From assembly GCA_021741205.1 (NCBI GenBank), contig JAIOYI010000005.1:62001-126000 (forward strand): a stretch of 64,000 nt of DNA, given 5' to 3'. The translations under genes and the position numbers were made by a program. This DNA is from Emcibacter sp. GTDB taxonomy: Bacteria; Pseudomonadota; Alphaproteobacteria; Sphingomonadales; Emcibacteraceae. How positions within the stretch are numbered: the stretch's first letter is position 1; each line of letters starts with the position of its first letter. The notes beneath the pieces are model-generated. The model made no database searches. It had not been told where the DNA came from and was given only the letters and a program-made list of their open reading frames with translations. Of the stretch, positions 1-9,295 are shown piece after piece.

Positions 1-955
1 TCGGTTGCGGCCACAGACTGTTTATGTTTCGGCAACGCCGAGTTCTTGGGAATTGGAACAAACGGGGGGTGCGTTTATTGAGCAGGTCATTCGTCCCACA
101 GGTCTTATTGATCCACCGTGCGAGATTAAACCCGTTAGCAATCAGATTGATGATCTGCTTCATGAGGCAAAAGATACCATTGAAAAGGGTTACCGTATTT
201 TGGTGACCACATTGACCAAGCGTATGGCCGAGGATTTGACCGAATATCTTCATGAACATGGCCTAAAGGTGCGCTATATGCATTCGGATATTGAAACCTT
301 GGAACGTATTGAAATTATCCGTGATCTACGCCTTGGGAGCTTTGATATTTTGGTGGGAATCAATTTGCTCAGGGAAGGACTAGATATTCCAGAATGCGGG
401 CTTGTGGCCATATTGGATGCCGATAAAGAGGGTTTCTTGCGTTCTGAGACATCCCTCATCCAAACCATAGGGCGGGCGGCGCGTAATGTGGAGGGTAAGG
501 TTATTCTTTATGCGGATAAAATCACCCGAAGCATGAAGGCCGCTCTTGATGAAACCGATCGTCGAAGAGAAAAACAAGTGACCTATAATCTGGCGCACGG
601 GATCACCCCTGAAAGCATTAAAAAAACGATTGGCGATATTATTCAGAGTGTGGCAGAGGGCGATCATGTGCTTATCCCCCTTGATGTTAAGGGCAATCAC
701 ATGGTTGGTCATAATCTAAGGACTTATATTGTTGATCTCGAAAAACAGATGTTAGAGGCAGCAGGCAATCTTGAATTTGAAATTGCGGCAAATCTTCGGG
801 ATGAGATTAAGCGACTTGAAGATTATGAGCTCGGCATGACGTCAAGCCATCAAGCAGAGCATAAAAGAGGGTTTGATGGTCGATCAACCGCCGGCAGACC
901 TGGAACCAGACAATATCGCCGCAAAAGCAATAAACCCACTTCTAAAAGTTTTTAA
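1..955 (+). CDS. uvrB: UvrABC excinuclease subunit B, 3' part (5' end outside window)
   Basis: C-terminal ~317 residues of UvrB, the DNA-damage-loading helicase-like subunit of nucleotide excision repair. The open frame runs through the left edge, so the N-terminal ATPase half and beta-hairpin are not visible. Seen here: the [13 protein letters not shown] segment and [11 protein letters not shown], helicase motifs V/VI ([22 protein letters not shown]), and near the C-terminus a UVR domain ([20 protein letters not shown]) that contacts UvrC. After the UVR domain comes a short basic, poorly conserved tail. The reading frame is intact to the TAA stop. Identification is firm; the true length cannot be given. 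Confidence 0.96.
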   Translation, partial: RLRPQTVYVSATPSSWELEQTGGAFIEQVIRPTGLIDPPCEIKPVSNQIDDLLHEAKDTIEKGYRILVTTLTKRMAEDLTEYLHEHGLKVRYMHSDIETLERIEIIRDLRLGSFDILVGINLLREGLDIPECGLVAILDADKEGFLRSETSLIQTIGRAARNVEGKVILYADKITRSMKAALDETDRRREKQVTYNLAHGITPESIKKTIGDIIQSVAEGDHVLIPLDVKGNHMVGHNLRTYIVDLEKQMLEAAGNLEFEIAANLRDEIKRLEDYELGMTSSHQAEHKRGFDGRSTAGRPGTRQYRRKSNKPTSKSF

Positions 956-1044
956 ATTAAGTTTTTAAATTTTCACATTGATTTAAAAACCATCACGCTT
1001 TATAGCTTCCGTCAATGTCTTGTTGTTATGGGACAGTTTTATCA

Positions 1045-1121
<77 letters not shown>

Positions 1122-1124
1122 AAT

Positions 1125-1163
1125 AAAGGCCACCTAATTCAATGTGTTGGGTGGCCTTTTATT
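1125..1163 (+). terminator. Rho-independent terminator after tRNA-Pro
   Basis: Perfect 10-bp stem AAAGGCCACC (1125-1134) with GGTGGCCTTT (1150-1159), followed by T-rich sequence. The A-run on the other side means it could also act for the convergent haemoglobin gene ending at 1186. Confidence 0.8.
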
Positions 1164-1185
1164 CTCTAGTATATAAAATTTTATT

Positions 1186-1548
1186 TTAGCGTCCCAAAAC
1201 AGGATCACGGAGACTTTCTACGGCGCCCAAAATCTGACCGATAAAATCCCCCGGAACATGCAGCTCTTCCAAGGTTTCTTTCAGCAATTGCCCGACCGTA
1301 TTAAAGTGATTATCATCAAGACCGCGCTCAATAAGGTGGGCATGAGAATTTCGCATATAAACATCGGAATGTTCGGCAACACCAGACATGAGTAGGGTAA
1401 GGAATTTTTTCATCTTGCCCCTTTGCCTAGTGACATCGGTATCCACAAAAAATGGATCAAGTGAATTGGTTTGTGTTACTTTATTATAAAAAATATCTAC
1501 AGCTGCATTAACGGCGGGTTCACCGCCAATATCAGAATATAATGTCAT
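1186..1548 (-). CDS. Truncated haemoglobin (2/2 fold, group I-like)
   Basis: 120-residue haem protein of the truncated haemoglobin family, typical length for group I. Visible features: glycine motif IGGE near the N-terminus, a B9-B10 Phe-Tyr pair (FY, residues 20-21; B10 Tyr usually stabilises bound O2), and a likely proximal haem-ligating His at about residue 71 within HAHLIERGL, followed by the conserved HF pair. Members bind O2 or NO and are linked to NO detoxification or respiration; the actual ligand role here is not shown. The gene stands alone, converging on tRNA-Pro. No partner reductase is nearby. Confidence 0.88.
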   Translation of the reverse strand: MTLYSDIGGEPAVNAAVDIFYNKVTQTNSLDPFFVDTDVTRQRGKMKKFLTLLMSGVAEHSDVYMRNSHAHLIERGLDDNHFNTVGQLLKETLEELHVPGDFIGQILGAVESLRDPVLGR

Positions 1549-1724
1549 TATTTTGTTAGCCTTCCATCATTATTAATATGAAAATAAAATAATATGAAAT
1601 TGCTAATAAAAAGTTAAAAAGTATATAAAATAACTCGCATTAGTTGTATTTTGTTTTTCATAACTGTTGGCATAAATTGTAGAGAAAGGATAATGAAATT
1701 ATGGCGGATATATTTTTGATCCAT

Positions 1725-1761
1725 AAAAAAAGCCACGCTGCACTTTAATATGCAGCGAGGC
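1725..1761 (-). terminator. Rho-independent terminator of the cold-shock gene
   Basis: On the minus strand a GC-rich stem, GCC-CGCTGCA (plus-strand 1751-1761) with TGCAGCG-GGC (1732-1742), has one mismatch, an 8-nt loop and a run of seven T. It sits about 55 bp past the csp stop codon. Confidence 0.8.
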
Positions 1762-1815
1762 ATTATTATAGACATCTCTTATTAATAAAGAGATGAAAAG
1801 CAGATAATATAGCTG

Positions 1816-2022
1816 TTAGCCAATAAGTTGAATACTAGCAGCGGCTTCTTTGCCTCTGTTTTCAGCGACTTCGTATCTAATTTTTTGTCCGTCATCTAAT
1901 TGACGAATACCAGATTTTTCAAGCTCTGTGATATGTACGAATACATCTTTTCCGCCATCATCGGGAGCGATAAATCCATATCCTTTATTTGTGTTAAACC
2001 ATTTAACTGTGCCAGTTGCCAT
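1816..2022 (-). CDS. CspA-family cold-shock protein
   Basis: 68-residue single cold-shock domain (OB-fold) protein that binds single-stranded RNA or DNA and melts RNA structure. Both nucleic-acid-binding motifs are present: RNP1 as KGYGFI (residues 13-18) and RNP2 as VFVHI (27-31), together with the aromatic KWFN segment at 7-10. Length matches the family. The start is supported by an AAGGA ribosome-binding site about 10 nt upstream. The gene is monocistronic, has its own terminator, and is preceded by a long AT-rich non-coding leader with inverted repeats. Which paralogue this is, and whether it is cold-induced, cannot be told. Confidence 0.95.
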   Translation of the reverse strand: MATGTVKWFNTNKGYGFIAPDDGGKDVFVHITELEKSGIRQLDDGQKIRYEVAENRGKEAAASIQLIG

Positions 2023-2529
2023 TTTTAAGCGTCCTTAATGTCTGTACTTCATATTTACCCTAAATTATCGGGCTGTTCAAGAGTTCGTATAAGTCCAGAA
2101 TTGAAGCTCTAGAAACAGACAGGAAGGATCATTTAACTGATCCAACACCTCATATGAGGCTCTGCGTATAATTCTAATTTATATCATCAAAAAGGAGAAT
2201 CAACGTAACTCAATATAAGCTTTTATGTTAGATACGCCAAAAAATCAATCTAATATTTTGAAATAGCTACCAAAATTAATTTTTGGAAAGGGGAAAACTG
2301 TCGATTTTTAGGATAAAAATATCAAAAATGAGCAAGTTTATGACATCAACTACTTCTCAATCTAGGGGATTATTTCCTCTGTGGATAATGGTTTATTTAT
2401 CCAATATTTCTGTTCGATGCTGCGGTCAAGCTCATAATAGATATTATAAGTATTTGCCTTTTAAATATTTTTGGCAATCGTCCGTTACTCAATTTATGAT
2501 CGTGCGGATTGATATTTTAATAAAATTCC
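2023..2529. other. 507-bp non-coding region: csp leader/promoter
   Basis: AT-rich stretch between the csp start and the end of the sensor-kinase gene. It must hold the minus-strand csp promoter and 5' leader. Two inverted repeats lie 104-137 nt upstream of the csp start: GGATCA-N6-TGATCC (2126-2143) and the perfect palindrome CCTCATATGAGG (2148-2159). No convincing gene is seen; a short plus-strand open frame at 2283-2537 lacks family features. No clear terminator for the kinase gene was found. Confidence 0.6.
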
Positions 2530-4620
2530 TCAATTAAGTATTCTTGCCATAAATTTGGATCTTGGGAGGTAAATATGAAATGTGGTGCCCGTACCTTCTT
2601 GTGAATGGACTGTAATATATCCTTTTGATCGTTGAATAAAGTTATAGACCATTGATAGACCAAGTCCTGTTCCTTTATTTTTGTCTTTTGTCGTAAAAAA
2701 GGGCACAAATATATTAGAAGCTACCTCCTCTGACATGCCAATGCCCGTATCACTTATGGTAATTTTAATATATTCACCGGCTTTTAATTCTGTGTCTTTG
2801 TCAACAGTCGGTTTGTCTAATATAATATTTTCGGTTTCAATCCTAAGTCGTCCGCCATCCGTCATCGCATCACGGGCGTTAAGGCAAAGATTAATTAGCA
2901 TGTCTTCAAAATCGCCTGTATCAATATCTGCCATCCAAAGACCTTCGTTTAAAATGATCTCAATATTAATTGTTTGAGATAGAGATATATCAGACAGATA
3001 TTCTAAATTTTTAATGATGCTATTAATATCCTCAGGTCGTATTTTATCATTGGACTGATCTGAGAAATTAAGTAGGCGGTGAATTAATGTTGATCCCCGA
3101 AGCGCAGCATTCCGAGCTTTCTCAAGTTGTTTTTTGAGTTTTCCCTCGTCTTTTATCTGATGTCCCATAAGATCAAGATTGCCGATAACGATACTGAGTA
3201 AATTGTTGAAGTCATGAGCAATACCACCCGTTAATTCCCCAATTGCCTCCAGTTTTTGTGACTGAAGTAATCGCTCTTTAAGCTGGTTATGTTCTGTAAT
3301 ATCAATGATGCTGACGGGGATGCTTCTGAAATCGTCCACGTCTTCTGGTATTGGGTAAGAAATAATGGCATCTATCATTGTTCCATCAAGAGCAATATAT
3401 TGTGCCACATTTCTGAAATTCGGTTTTTTATCCCAAATAGCATATAAGCTATTGGTGAATACCTCTACGGCATTTGGGCCAAAACTGGTCTCAATATGCT
3501 GTAAAAAAGTATGATTTGATGTGGCTTTAAACAACTTTAAAGTAGCTTCGTTAATTTGTAATATTTTAACACTGTCAATCATGTTTTGAATGACCGTTGG
3601 ATTGTCTCTTAAATATGGTCGAATATCTTGGACGCCCTCACTGCGTAATTGCTCTAAGGTTATTTTGAGATTGGAAAGATCTTCGTTCCATATGGAAACT
3701 TCAGCATTTTCAAAAAGCCGTTTGTAGTTCTTCTCACTTTCAAAGAGTGCTTGGTTAATGACATGATCTATATTACCAATTTCATCTTTGGATATGATGT
3801 TGTCCTGCTTATATAAATTACTGGACAAAATATTTTTAGAGATATCTGATAAGGCAATAATGGGGTTGATCATTTTTGCTTTCAAAAAATAATATGCCAG
3901 CAAAGAAAATATTAATGTCGTAACAATGAGAGAAATAGTGATTGCAAAATATTTGTTTTCCAATGCCTGATATGTTTTAAGTTTCGATATTATACGGTTA
4001 TTGGTTATTGTTTCAAATTCTGTGATGAGCTGTATTGTCAGGGCTTTGGTTTTATTATACTCCGCATTATAAAGGCTTGCACTGGCAAGGGTGGGATTTG
4101 CTTTTCTTGCAAGGGATAATTGTCCACCTGCGTCTGAAAATTTTCCTTCCAATATTTCAAAAGCTTTTTCTTCTAAAACAATTAATTTATCAGAGCGTTG
4201 CCGTATCAATTTTAAAATATTATGTTCTTCTTTTGTCATGTTTTTGTTATTGAAAAATTTTATTTGAGATATCCCCTTTTCCGTAAGGGAAGTATTTTGC
4301 TCTCTTGCGGTTATAAAATTCCAGTAAGGGTCATTATATTGATAAGATCGAGGAACTTCGTCATTGCGAATTGCTAAGACGTTTAGATAATTTTTTTTAT
4401 AGGTTGGATCATTTGTTGCCACATAGGCACGTGCCATTTTAGTTAAATCCTCGGATGTTTGACGCAGTCGTTCAGAAGATTGACGAACTTGATATAATTC
4501 ACTTGTCGCTTTGGAGGATTGTATTTTGTTGTTTATCAATAAACCCATTGAAATGGAAATGGCACCCAATAAACTGAAAATTATTAGAAATATTAAAAAA
4601 ATACGGGTGGATATTTTCAT
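2530..4620 (-). CDS. Membrane-bound sensor histidine kinase
   Basis: 696-residue two-component sensor. Order: membrane segment (~8-30), long extracytoplasmic helical sensor region (~35-220), second membrane segment (~224-246), HAMP-like linker (~247-300), PAS-like region (~300-450), HisKA with phospho-acceptor His469 in GGIAHDFNNLL, and a HATPase_c domain with N-box NLCLNARDAM (577-586), DTGIGM (624-629) and GTGLGLS (650-656). HDFNNLL is typical of kinases that often carry a C-terminal receiver, but none follows here. No response regulator is adjacent, so this is an orphan kinase whose partner and signal are unknown. Composition is AT-rich compared with neighbouring housekeeping genes. Confidence 0.92.
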   Translation of the reverse strand: MKISTRIFLIFLIIFSLLGAISISMGLLINNKIQSSKATSELYQVRQSSERLRQTSEDLTKMARAYVATNDPTYKKNYLNVLAIRNDEVPRSYQYNDPYWNFITAREQNTSLTEKGISQIKFFNNKNMTKEEHNILKLIRQRSDKLIVLEEKAFEILEGKFSDAGGQLSLARKANPTLASASLYNAEYNKTKALTIQLITEFETITNNRIISKLKTYQALENKYFAITISLIVTTLIFSLLAYYFLKAKMINPIIALSDISKNILSSNLYKQDNIISKDEIGNIDHVINQALFESEKNYKRLFENAEVSIWNEDLSNLKITLEQLRSEGVQDIRPYLRDNPTVIQNMIDSVKILQINEATLKLFKATSNHTFLQHIETSFGPNAVEVFTNSLYAIWDKKPNFRNVAQYIALDGTMIDAIISYPIPEDVDDFRSIPVSIIDITEHNQLKERLLQSQKLEAIGELTGGIAHDFNNLLSIVIGNLDLMGHQIKDEGKLKKQLEKARNAALRGSTLIHRLLNFSDQSNDKIRPEDINSIIKNLEYLSDISLSQTINIEIILNEGLWMADIDTGDFEDMLINLCLNARDAMTDGGRLRIETENIILDKPTVDKDTELKAGEYIKITISDTGIGMSEEVASNIFVPFFTTKDKNKGTGLGLSMVYNFIQRSKGYITVHSQEGTGTTFHIYLPRSKFMARILN

Positions 4621-4834
4621 TTATACCTCAAATATATCTCAAAAAAATAGGTTTAGAATTTTATGGTAAGCTTTTTAAATTTGTGCCCTTAATGGAACGG
4701 ATGGCACATAGAATATTTGTTATTTAACTCTCTAAGAACAAATGATTTTATCACTTTAACAATCATTTATTGAAATAACGTAAACATATGAACTATTTAT
4801 AATACATATTATAAAAATAATCTAATATTTTGCC

Positions 4835-6037
4835 TTAGAGTGTGGGTTTTTTCTTGGGATAGGCAATAATAAGGCGGTGGCTAAGCCACGTTAAAATCCC
4901 CATAAGACAAATACCCGTTGCCATAGGAATCTGTGTCATGTTGAAACTATGGGCGATGATAAGACCAACAAGAGCGGCTACGGTATTTTGTGTAAATCCC
5001 GCCAACGAACTTGCGGCTCCCGCCATTTTTGGGAAGGGGCCAATAACCCCTGCAAGAGAAGAGGGGAATGTCATGCCGAGCCCAACCATATAAAATACCA
5101 TCGGAATAAGAATAGCCCATACCTGATTAACAGACAGCAAGGCCATAATTAACATGGCTGTCCCTGCAAGCGAAGAAATAGTTGCCCCAAAACCCACAAT
5201 AGGAATAAGACCAAGGCGATACACCATACGACCGCCCATCTGAGTACCGACCATATAGCCTGCAACTGCGGCAGCAAAACAATACCCAAATTCATCTGCC
5301 GTTAAACCGAGTATATTGATAAAGACAAATGACGATCCTGATATAAAGCAAAATAGGCCACTATAACTGAATGTGGCGGTGAGCAGATAGCCGAAATAAT
5401 GACGGTCGTTTAAAAGCGTTTTGAAATTTTTCAGAGTTTGTCTTGGATGAATGGCATGGGGGTCTTTATGTTGATTGGTTTCTTGCAGAATAAAAATAAT
5501 ACCAAAAAGACATAATCCGCCAAAAATTGTGAGGATAATAAAATTAGACTGCCAACCATAGGCAACGGTAAAATATCCCCCTATGATGGGGCCTAAGGCG
5601 GGGGCGAGCGCCATGGCCGTTCCCATATAGGATAAAATTTTGGCTGACCTTTCCTGTCCGTAGATATCACGTACCATGGTGCGGGCCAGCACCACGCCCG
5701 CGCATCCCCCAAGCGCCTGCAATATGCGTCCAAAAATTAATATCTCTATTGTGGAGGCAATTATACAAACAAGAGAGCCAATAAAATATATTAAAATACC
5801 GATCAGTATAATGGGTTTGCGTCCAAAACGATCTGATAAGGAGCCATAGAATAATTGGCAGAAGGCAAAGACAACAAGATATACGCTAAGGGTTAACTGT
5901 ACGGTGGTCACATCAGTATTGAAATAAGCCTGAATTGAGGGTAGGGCCGGCAAATATAAATCCGTTGTAATGGGGCCAAGAGCTGTCAGAAGGGTGAGAA
6001 AAACAGCAATGATTAAGGTCTGTTGCGATAGATTCAT
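4835..6037 (-). CDS. Bcr/CflA-family MFS multidrug exporter
   Basis: 400-residue inner-membrane transporter with about 12 hydrophobic segments. The N-terminal LGPITTDLYLPALPSI signature and the loop-2 motif YGSLSDRFGRKPIIL are characteristic of Bcr/CflA drug:H+ antiporters (bicyclomycin or chloramphenicol resistance family). An ALGGCAGVVLARTMVRD segment resembles the motif C region of exporters. It is a single gene, divergent from the rhlE-like helicase. A CCTATC-CAGT-GATAGG inverted repeat lies between the two starts and could be an operator. The real substrate cannot be predicted from sequence. Confidence 0.88.
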   Translation of the reverse strand: MNLSQQTLIIAVFLTLLTALGPITTDLYLPALPSIQAYFNTDVTTVQLTLSVYLVVFAFCQLFYGSLSDRFGRKPIILIGILIYFIGSLVCIIASTIEILIFGRILQALGGCAGVVLARTMVRDIYGQERSAKILSYMGTAMALAPALGPIIGGYFTVAYGWQSNFIILTIFGGLCLFGIIFILQETNQHKDPHAIHPRQTLKNFKTLLNDRHYFGYLLTATFSYSGLFCFISGSSFVFINILGLTADEFGYCFAAAVAGYMVGTQMGGRMVYRLGLIPIVGFGATISSLAGTAMLIMALLSVNQVWAILIPMVFYMVGLGMTFPSSLAGVIGPFPKMAGAASSLAGFTQNTVAALVGLIIAHSFNMTQIPMATGICLMGILTWLSHRLIIAYPKKKPTL

Positions 6038-6169
6038 ATTTTTTTCTTATCTGTGATAGAGCTTTGCTTTCTGATGATTTTCAGAACCGCCACGAACTAT
6101 AGCTAGCCTTTCAAAAAGAAGGAAGCTTTTGTTGGTATAAATATTATGTGTGGATTTATTGACTCTTAC

Positions 6170-6185
6170 CCTATCCAGTGATAGG
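6170..6185. promoter_or_regulatory. Inverted repeat CCTATC-N4-GATAGG, possible operator
   Basis: Six-bp perfect arms with a 4-bp spacer in the divergent region between the MFS exporter and the helicase. It overlaps the spacer downstream of a TTGACT hexamer (6159-6164). It resembles TetR-type operators in style, but no regulator gene is adjacent, so its function is a guess. Confidence 0.35.
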
Positions 6186-6242
6186 TAGCGCATCATACTT
6201 TAGGCTAAATTTCTAGCCTTTCTCTAATTGGAAAATAATAAA

Positions 6243-7601
6243 ATGGGTAAATTTGTGGAACTGGGTCTTCGAGAGGCCATACTTCGCGCTGTGGAAGAAG
6301 GCGGCTATGAGGATATGACACCAATCCAAAGTCAGACCATTCCCGAAATTTTAAAAGGTCAGGATTTGATTGCTTTGGCACAAACGGGGACTGGTAAAAC
6401 GGCGGCCTTTTCTTTGCCGCTTATTCAGATGCTGCTCAAAGGGGAGGGTAAGCGGATAGCGAAAACAGCGCGCTCTCTGATCCTCGCCCCCACCCGTGAA
6501 CTTGCGGTACAGATTGCTGAAAATATTAAGGCTTACGGAAAATATGTACATTTGCGCACAGCGTTAGTTTATGGCGGTGCATCGGCCAACCCACAAATAA
6601 AATCGGTGGTTGGGGGGACAGATATTCTGATTGCTACACCCGGACGTTTGCTGGATTTGGTTAATCAGGGACATATTAAGCTCGGACAGGTAGAATTTCT
6701 CATTCTGGATGAAGCGGACCGTATGCTCGATATGGGATTTATTCGTGATATCAGAAAGATCATTGATTATTTGCCCAAAAAACGCCAAACGCTGATGTTT
6801 TCTGCGACCATGCCAAAGACGGTTGAAACGCTCGCCAATAATATTTTACACAAACCCATTCGTATTGATGTGGCGCCTATGGCAACGACGGCGGAAAAAG
6901 TTGAGCAGCATGTTCTTATGGTGCCCAAAAGCCGTAAACGTGATTTGCTCGTCCATATCCTTAAAAATCCTGAAATCAAGCGGGTTTTGGTATTTACCCG
7001 CACGAAGCATGGGGCAAATCGTGTGGCGACCCATCTTGAAAAATTGGGTATTGCAACGGGAGCTATTCATGGCAATAAATCTCAAAATACCCGACAAAAA
7101 ACATTGGATGAATTTCGAGAAGGCAATATCAGAGCCTTGATTGCCACCGATGTGGCGGCACGAGGTATCGATGTGGATGACGTGACACATGTGATTAATT
7201 TTGATCTTCCTAACGAACCGGAAAGTTATGTTCACCGCATTGGTCGAACGGCCCGTGCAGGTGCCTCTGGTGTGTCATTGTCTTTCTGTGATCATGAGGA
7301 AAGAGGCTATTTACGGGATATTGAAAAGATCATTCGACAAAAATTACCGCTCATGGTGGAACACCCCTATCATTTTGAAGGTATAGAAAATATGGATCCT
7401 CATGCTGATAAAGAGGATGAAGACCCCCGTACAGGTTTTAAACCTCGACAAAATTTTGGGAAAAATAAACCCGGTCGTCGTGCAGGCAATCCAAAGCCAC
7501 ATGGTAATAATCCCCGTAATGCTAAAAATGTTAAGGCAGGGGGTTATAATGCGGGTGCCCCCTCTCGAAAGACACGTCCCACAAATGCGCGCGCCCGTTA
7601 A
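6243..7601 (+). CDS. rhlE: DEAD-box RNA helicase, RhlE type
   Basis: 452-residue ATP-dependent RNA helicase. Motifs in order: Q motif TPIQSQ (~26), Walker A AQTGTGKT (~46-53), PTRELA, TPGRLLD, DEAD (motif II), SAT (motif III), then the second RecA domain with ARGIDVDDVTHVINFDLP and HRIGRTAR (motif VI). The C-terminal tail (~390 on) is basic and rich in Gly, Asn and Pro, as in RhlE-type proteins acting in ribosome assembly or RNA turnover. An upstream in-frame TTG at 6228 would add five residues; ATG at 6243 matches family N-termini better. Distinguishing RhlE from related paralogues is by overall resemblance only. Confidence 0.92.
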   Translation: MGKFVELGLREAILRAVEEGGYEDMTPIQSQTIPEILKGQDLIALAQTGTGKTAAFSLPLIQMLLKGEGKRIAKTARSLILAPTRELAVQIAENIKAYGKYVHLRTALVYGGASANPQIKSVVGGTDILIATPGRLLDLVNQGHIKLGQVEFLILDEADRMLDMGFIRDIRKIIDYLPKKRQTLMFSATMPKTVETLANNILHKPIRIDVAPMATTAEKVEQHVLMVPKSRKRDLLVHILKNPEIKRVLVFTRTKHGANRVATHLEKLGIATGAIHGNKSQNTRQKTLDEFREGNIRALIATDVAARGIDVDDVTHVINFDLPNEPESYVHRIGRTARAGASGVSLSFCDHEERGYLRDIEKIIRQKLPLMVEHPYHFEGIENMDPHADKEDEDPRTGFKPRQNFGKNKPGRRAGNPKPHGNNPRNAKNVKAGGYNAGAPSRKTRPTNARAR

Positions 7602-7682
7602 GAATTATCCAACCTTTAATCTCTATCTTTTTACGATATTCATGTTATAGAATGATTTTGTCTTAAGAAAGAAAAGTGTGAC

Positions 7683-8408
7683 ATGTCTATTTGGTCTGCA
7701 ATAATTGGCGGTGCTGCGGGTGGTGCTATTCTAGGTGGCCCGATTGGTGCCATTATTGGTGCTATGGCGGGGCATTTTATCGGCAAGAGAATTGGCGGCA
7801 GTGAAGGCATTGCAACAGATCAGGTGACCTTTACGATTGGGGTGATTGTGCTCAGCGCAAAGATGGCCAAGGTTGATGGTCACGTTAGCCGTGAAGAAGT
7901 AGAAGCCTTTAAACAGGCCTTTCGTGTTCCCGAAGGTGAGATGAAAAATGTGGCCCATGTGTTTAATTTAGCACGACAGGATGCCACAGGGTTTGAGCCG
8001 TATGCAAGACAATTGGCCAAGCTTTTTCATGATAAACCAGCGATGCTCGAAGAACTTTTGTGTATATTATTTCATATTGCCCGTGCGGACAATGTGGTGC
8101 ATCCCGCAGAATTAAATTTTCTGGAAAAAGTTGCGAGTATATTTGGTTTCAGTACATCGGAATTTGATCGTATAAGAGCCGAAAATTTAGGATCGGATAG
8201 CAGTGATCCCTATACAATATTGGGAGTCACCAGAGAGGCTACGGTCAAAGAAATTAAATTGGCTTATAGGAAACTTATTAAGGAACATCATCCCGATATT
8301 TTAGCCTCGCAGGGTTTGCCGCAAGAATTTATCGAAGTGGCCAACGCAAAATTATCCGTCATTAATGTGGCCTACGATCAAATTGAAAAAGAACGGGGTA
8401 TGAAATAG
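7683..8408 (+). CDS. TerB-domain/J-domain protein (DjlA-like)
   Basis: 241-residue protein with three parts: a Gly-rich hydrophobic N-terminus (~8-35, glycine-zipper-like, possibly membrane-inserting), a TerB-like helical domain (~48-150), and a C-terminal J domain (~175-241) carrying the HPD tripeptide at 203-205, the contact needed to stimulate DnaK ATPase. This architecture matches DjlA, a membrane-anchored DnaK co-chaperone, although the membrane anchor is less clear than in E. coli. It is followed after 2 nt by a transporter gene and likely shares its transcript. Client proteins are unknown. Confidence 0.82.
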   Translation: MSIWSAIIGGAAGGAILGGPIGAIIGAMAGHFIGKRIGGSEGIATDQVTFTIGVIVLSAKMAKVDGHVSREEVEAFKQAFRVPEGEMKNVAHVFNLARQDATGFEPYARQLAKLFHDKPAMLEELLCILFHIARADNVVHPAELNFLEKVASIFGFSTSEFDRIRAENLGSDSSDPYTILGVTREATVKEIKLAYRKLIKEHHPDILASQGLPQEFIEVANAKLSVINVAYDQIEKERGMK

Positions 8409-8410
8409 CC

Positions 8411-9295
8411 ATGTCCATTGGTCATCTTTTATTTGGCTTTTTCATTTCCCTTGTTTGGGGAGTTAATTTTATCTTTATGAAAATTGGCTTGGAACATCTG
8501 TCCCCCTTTCTTTTTATGACGATGCGATTTTCAATTGTATTACTGATGTTATTTCCGTGGTTACGGATTGTAAAAAATAATATGTGGATCATTTTTGCTG
8601 CGGCTCTTTGTCTTGGCGGGGTTCATTTTGCTTTTTTAATCACGGGTCTGCATCTGGCAGAAAATGTTACATCCATCATTGTTATCATTCAAATGCATGT
8701 ACCAATGACATTGATATTGGCGCATATTTTTCTGAAAGAAAAACTAAGCTACTGGCGAGGGAGTGGTATTCTGATTGCCTTTATAGGTATTTTGATTATC
8801 ACCTTTGATCCGGCCGTTGCTAATGAACGTCTTGCAATTATTATTGTTTTGATTGCGACGTCTCTTTATTCTACGGGCGCCATATTGATGCGAAAGTTGC
8901 AAAATGTTGGCGTGTTTAATCTACAGGCATGGACAGGTGTTTTTGCCGTACCGATCTTGCTCAGTCTCTCGCTTGTTGCAGAAAATGGGCAATGGGAGCA
9001 AATTGTTGATATGAATCTTGGAGGATGGGGGGCGTTGCTCTATACGGCGGTTTTATCTTCTATTGTGGGTTATGGAGGTATGAATTTTCTGTTGAAACGT
9101 TATTCTGTCACCCTTATTGCACCTATATTGTTAAGCACACCAGTTTTTGCAACCATAGCATCGGTCATCGTGTTTGATGAAATTTTAACAAACCGCTTCC
9201 TGATTGGGGCAAGCTTCACGCTTTGCGGTCTTGCGGTTATTCATCTGCGGGACTGGTGGAAAAAACGTCGTGTGGTTAGAGAGTTATTGCCATGA
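8411..9295 (+). CDS. EamA/DMT-superfamily transporter
   Basis: 294-residue inner-membrane protein with about ten hydrophobic helices arranged as two EamA repeats, the hallmark of the drug/metabolite transporter superfamily. The start (MSIGHLLFGFFISLVWG..F) fits the first EamA helix, and the second repeat begins around residue 145. Family members export amino acids, cysteine derivatives or other metabolites; no substrate can be assigned. It begins 2 nt after the J-domain gene and its end overlaps the next gene (ATGA), so the three genes probably form one operon. Confidence 0.85.
   Translation: MSIGHLLFGFFISLVWGVNFIFMKIGLEHLSPFLFMTMRFSIVLLMLFPWLRIVKNNMWIIFAAALCLGGVHFAFLITGLHLAENVTSIIVIIQMHVPMTLILAHIFLKEKLSYWRGSGILIAFIGILIITFDPAVANERLAIIIVLIATSLYSTGAILMRKLQNVGVFNLQAWTGVFAVPILLSLSLVAENGQWEQIVDMNLGGWGALLYTAVLSSIVGYGGMNFLLKRYSVTLIAPILLSTPVFATIASVIVFDEILTNRFLIGASFTLCGLAVIHLRDWWKKRRVVRELLP

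Noticed and set aside
380-712. Antisense open frame in uvrB
   Set aside because: Shadow of a conserved coding region; no independent features.
2283-2537. 84-residue plus-strand open frame in the csp leader region
   Set aside because: Starts with TTG, composition is that of random AT-rich DNA and it overlaps the end of the kinase gene; no domain.
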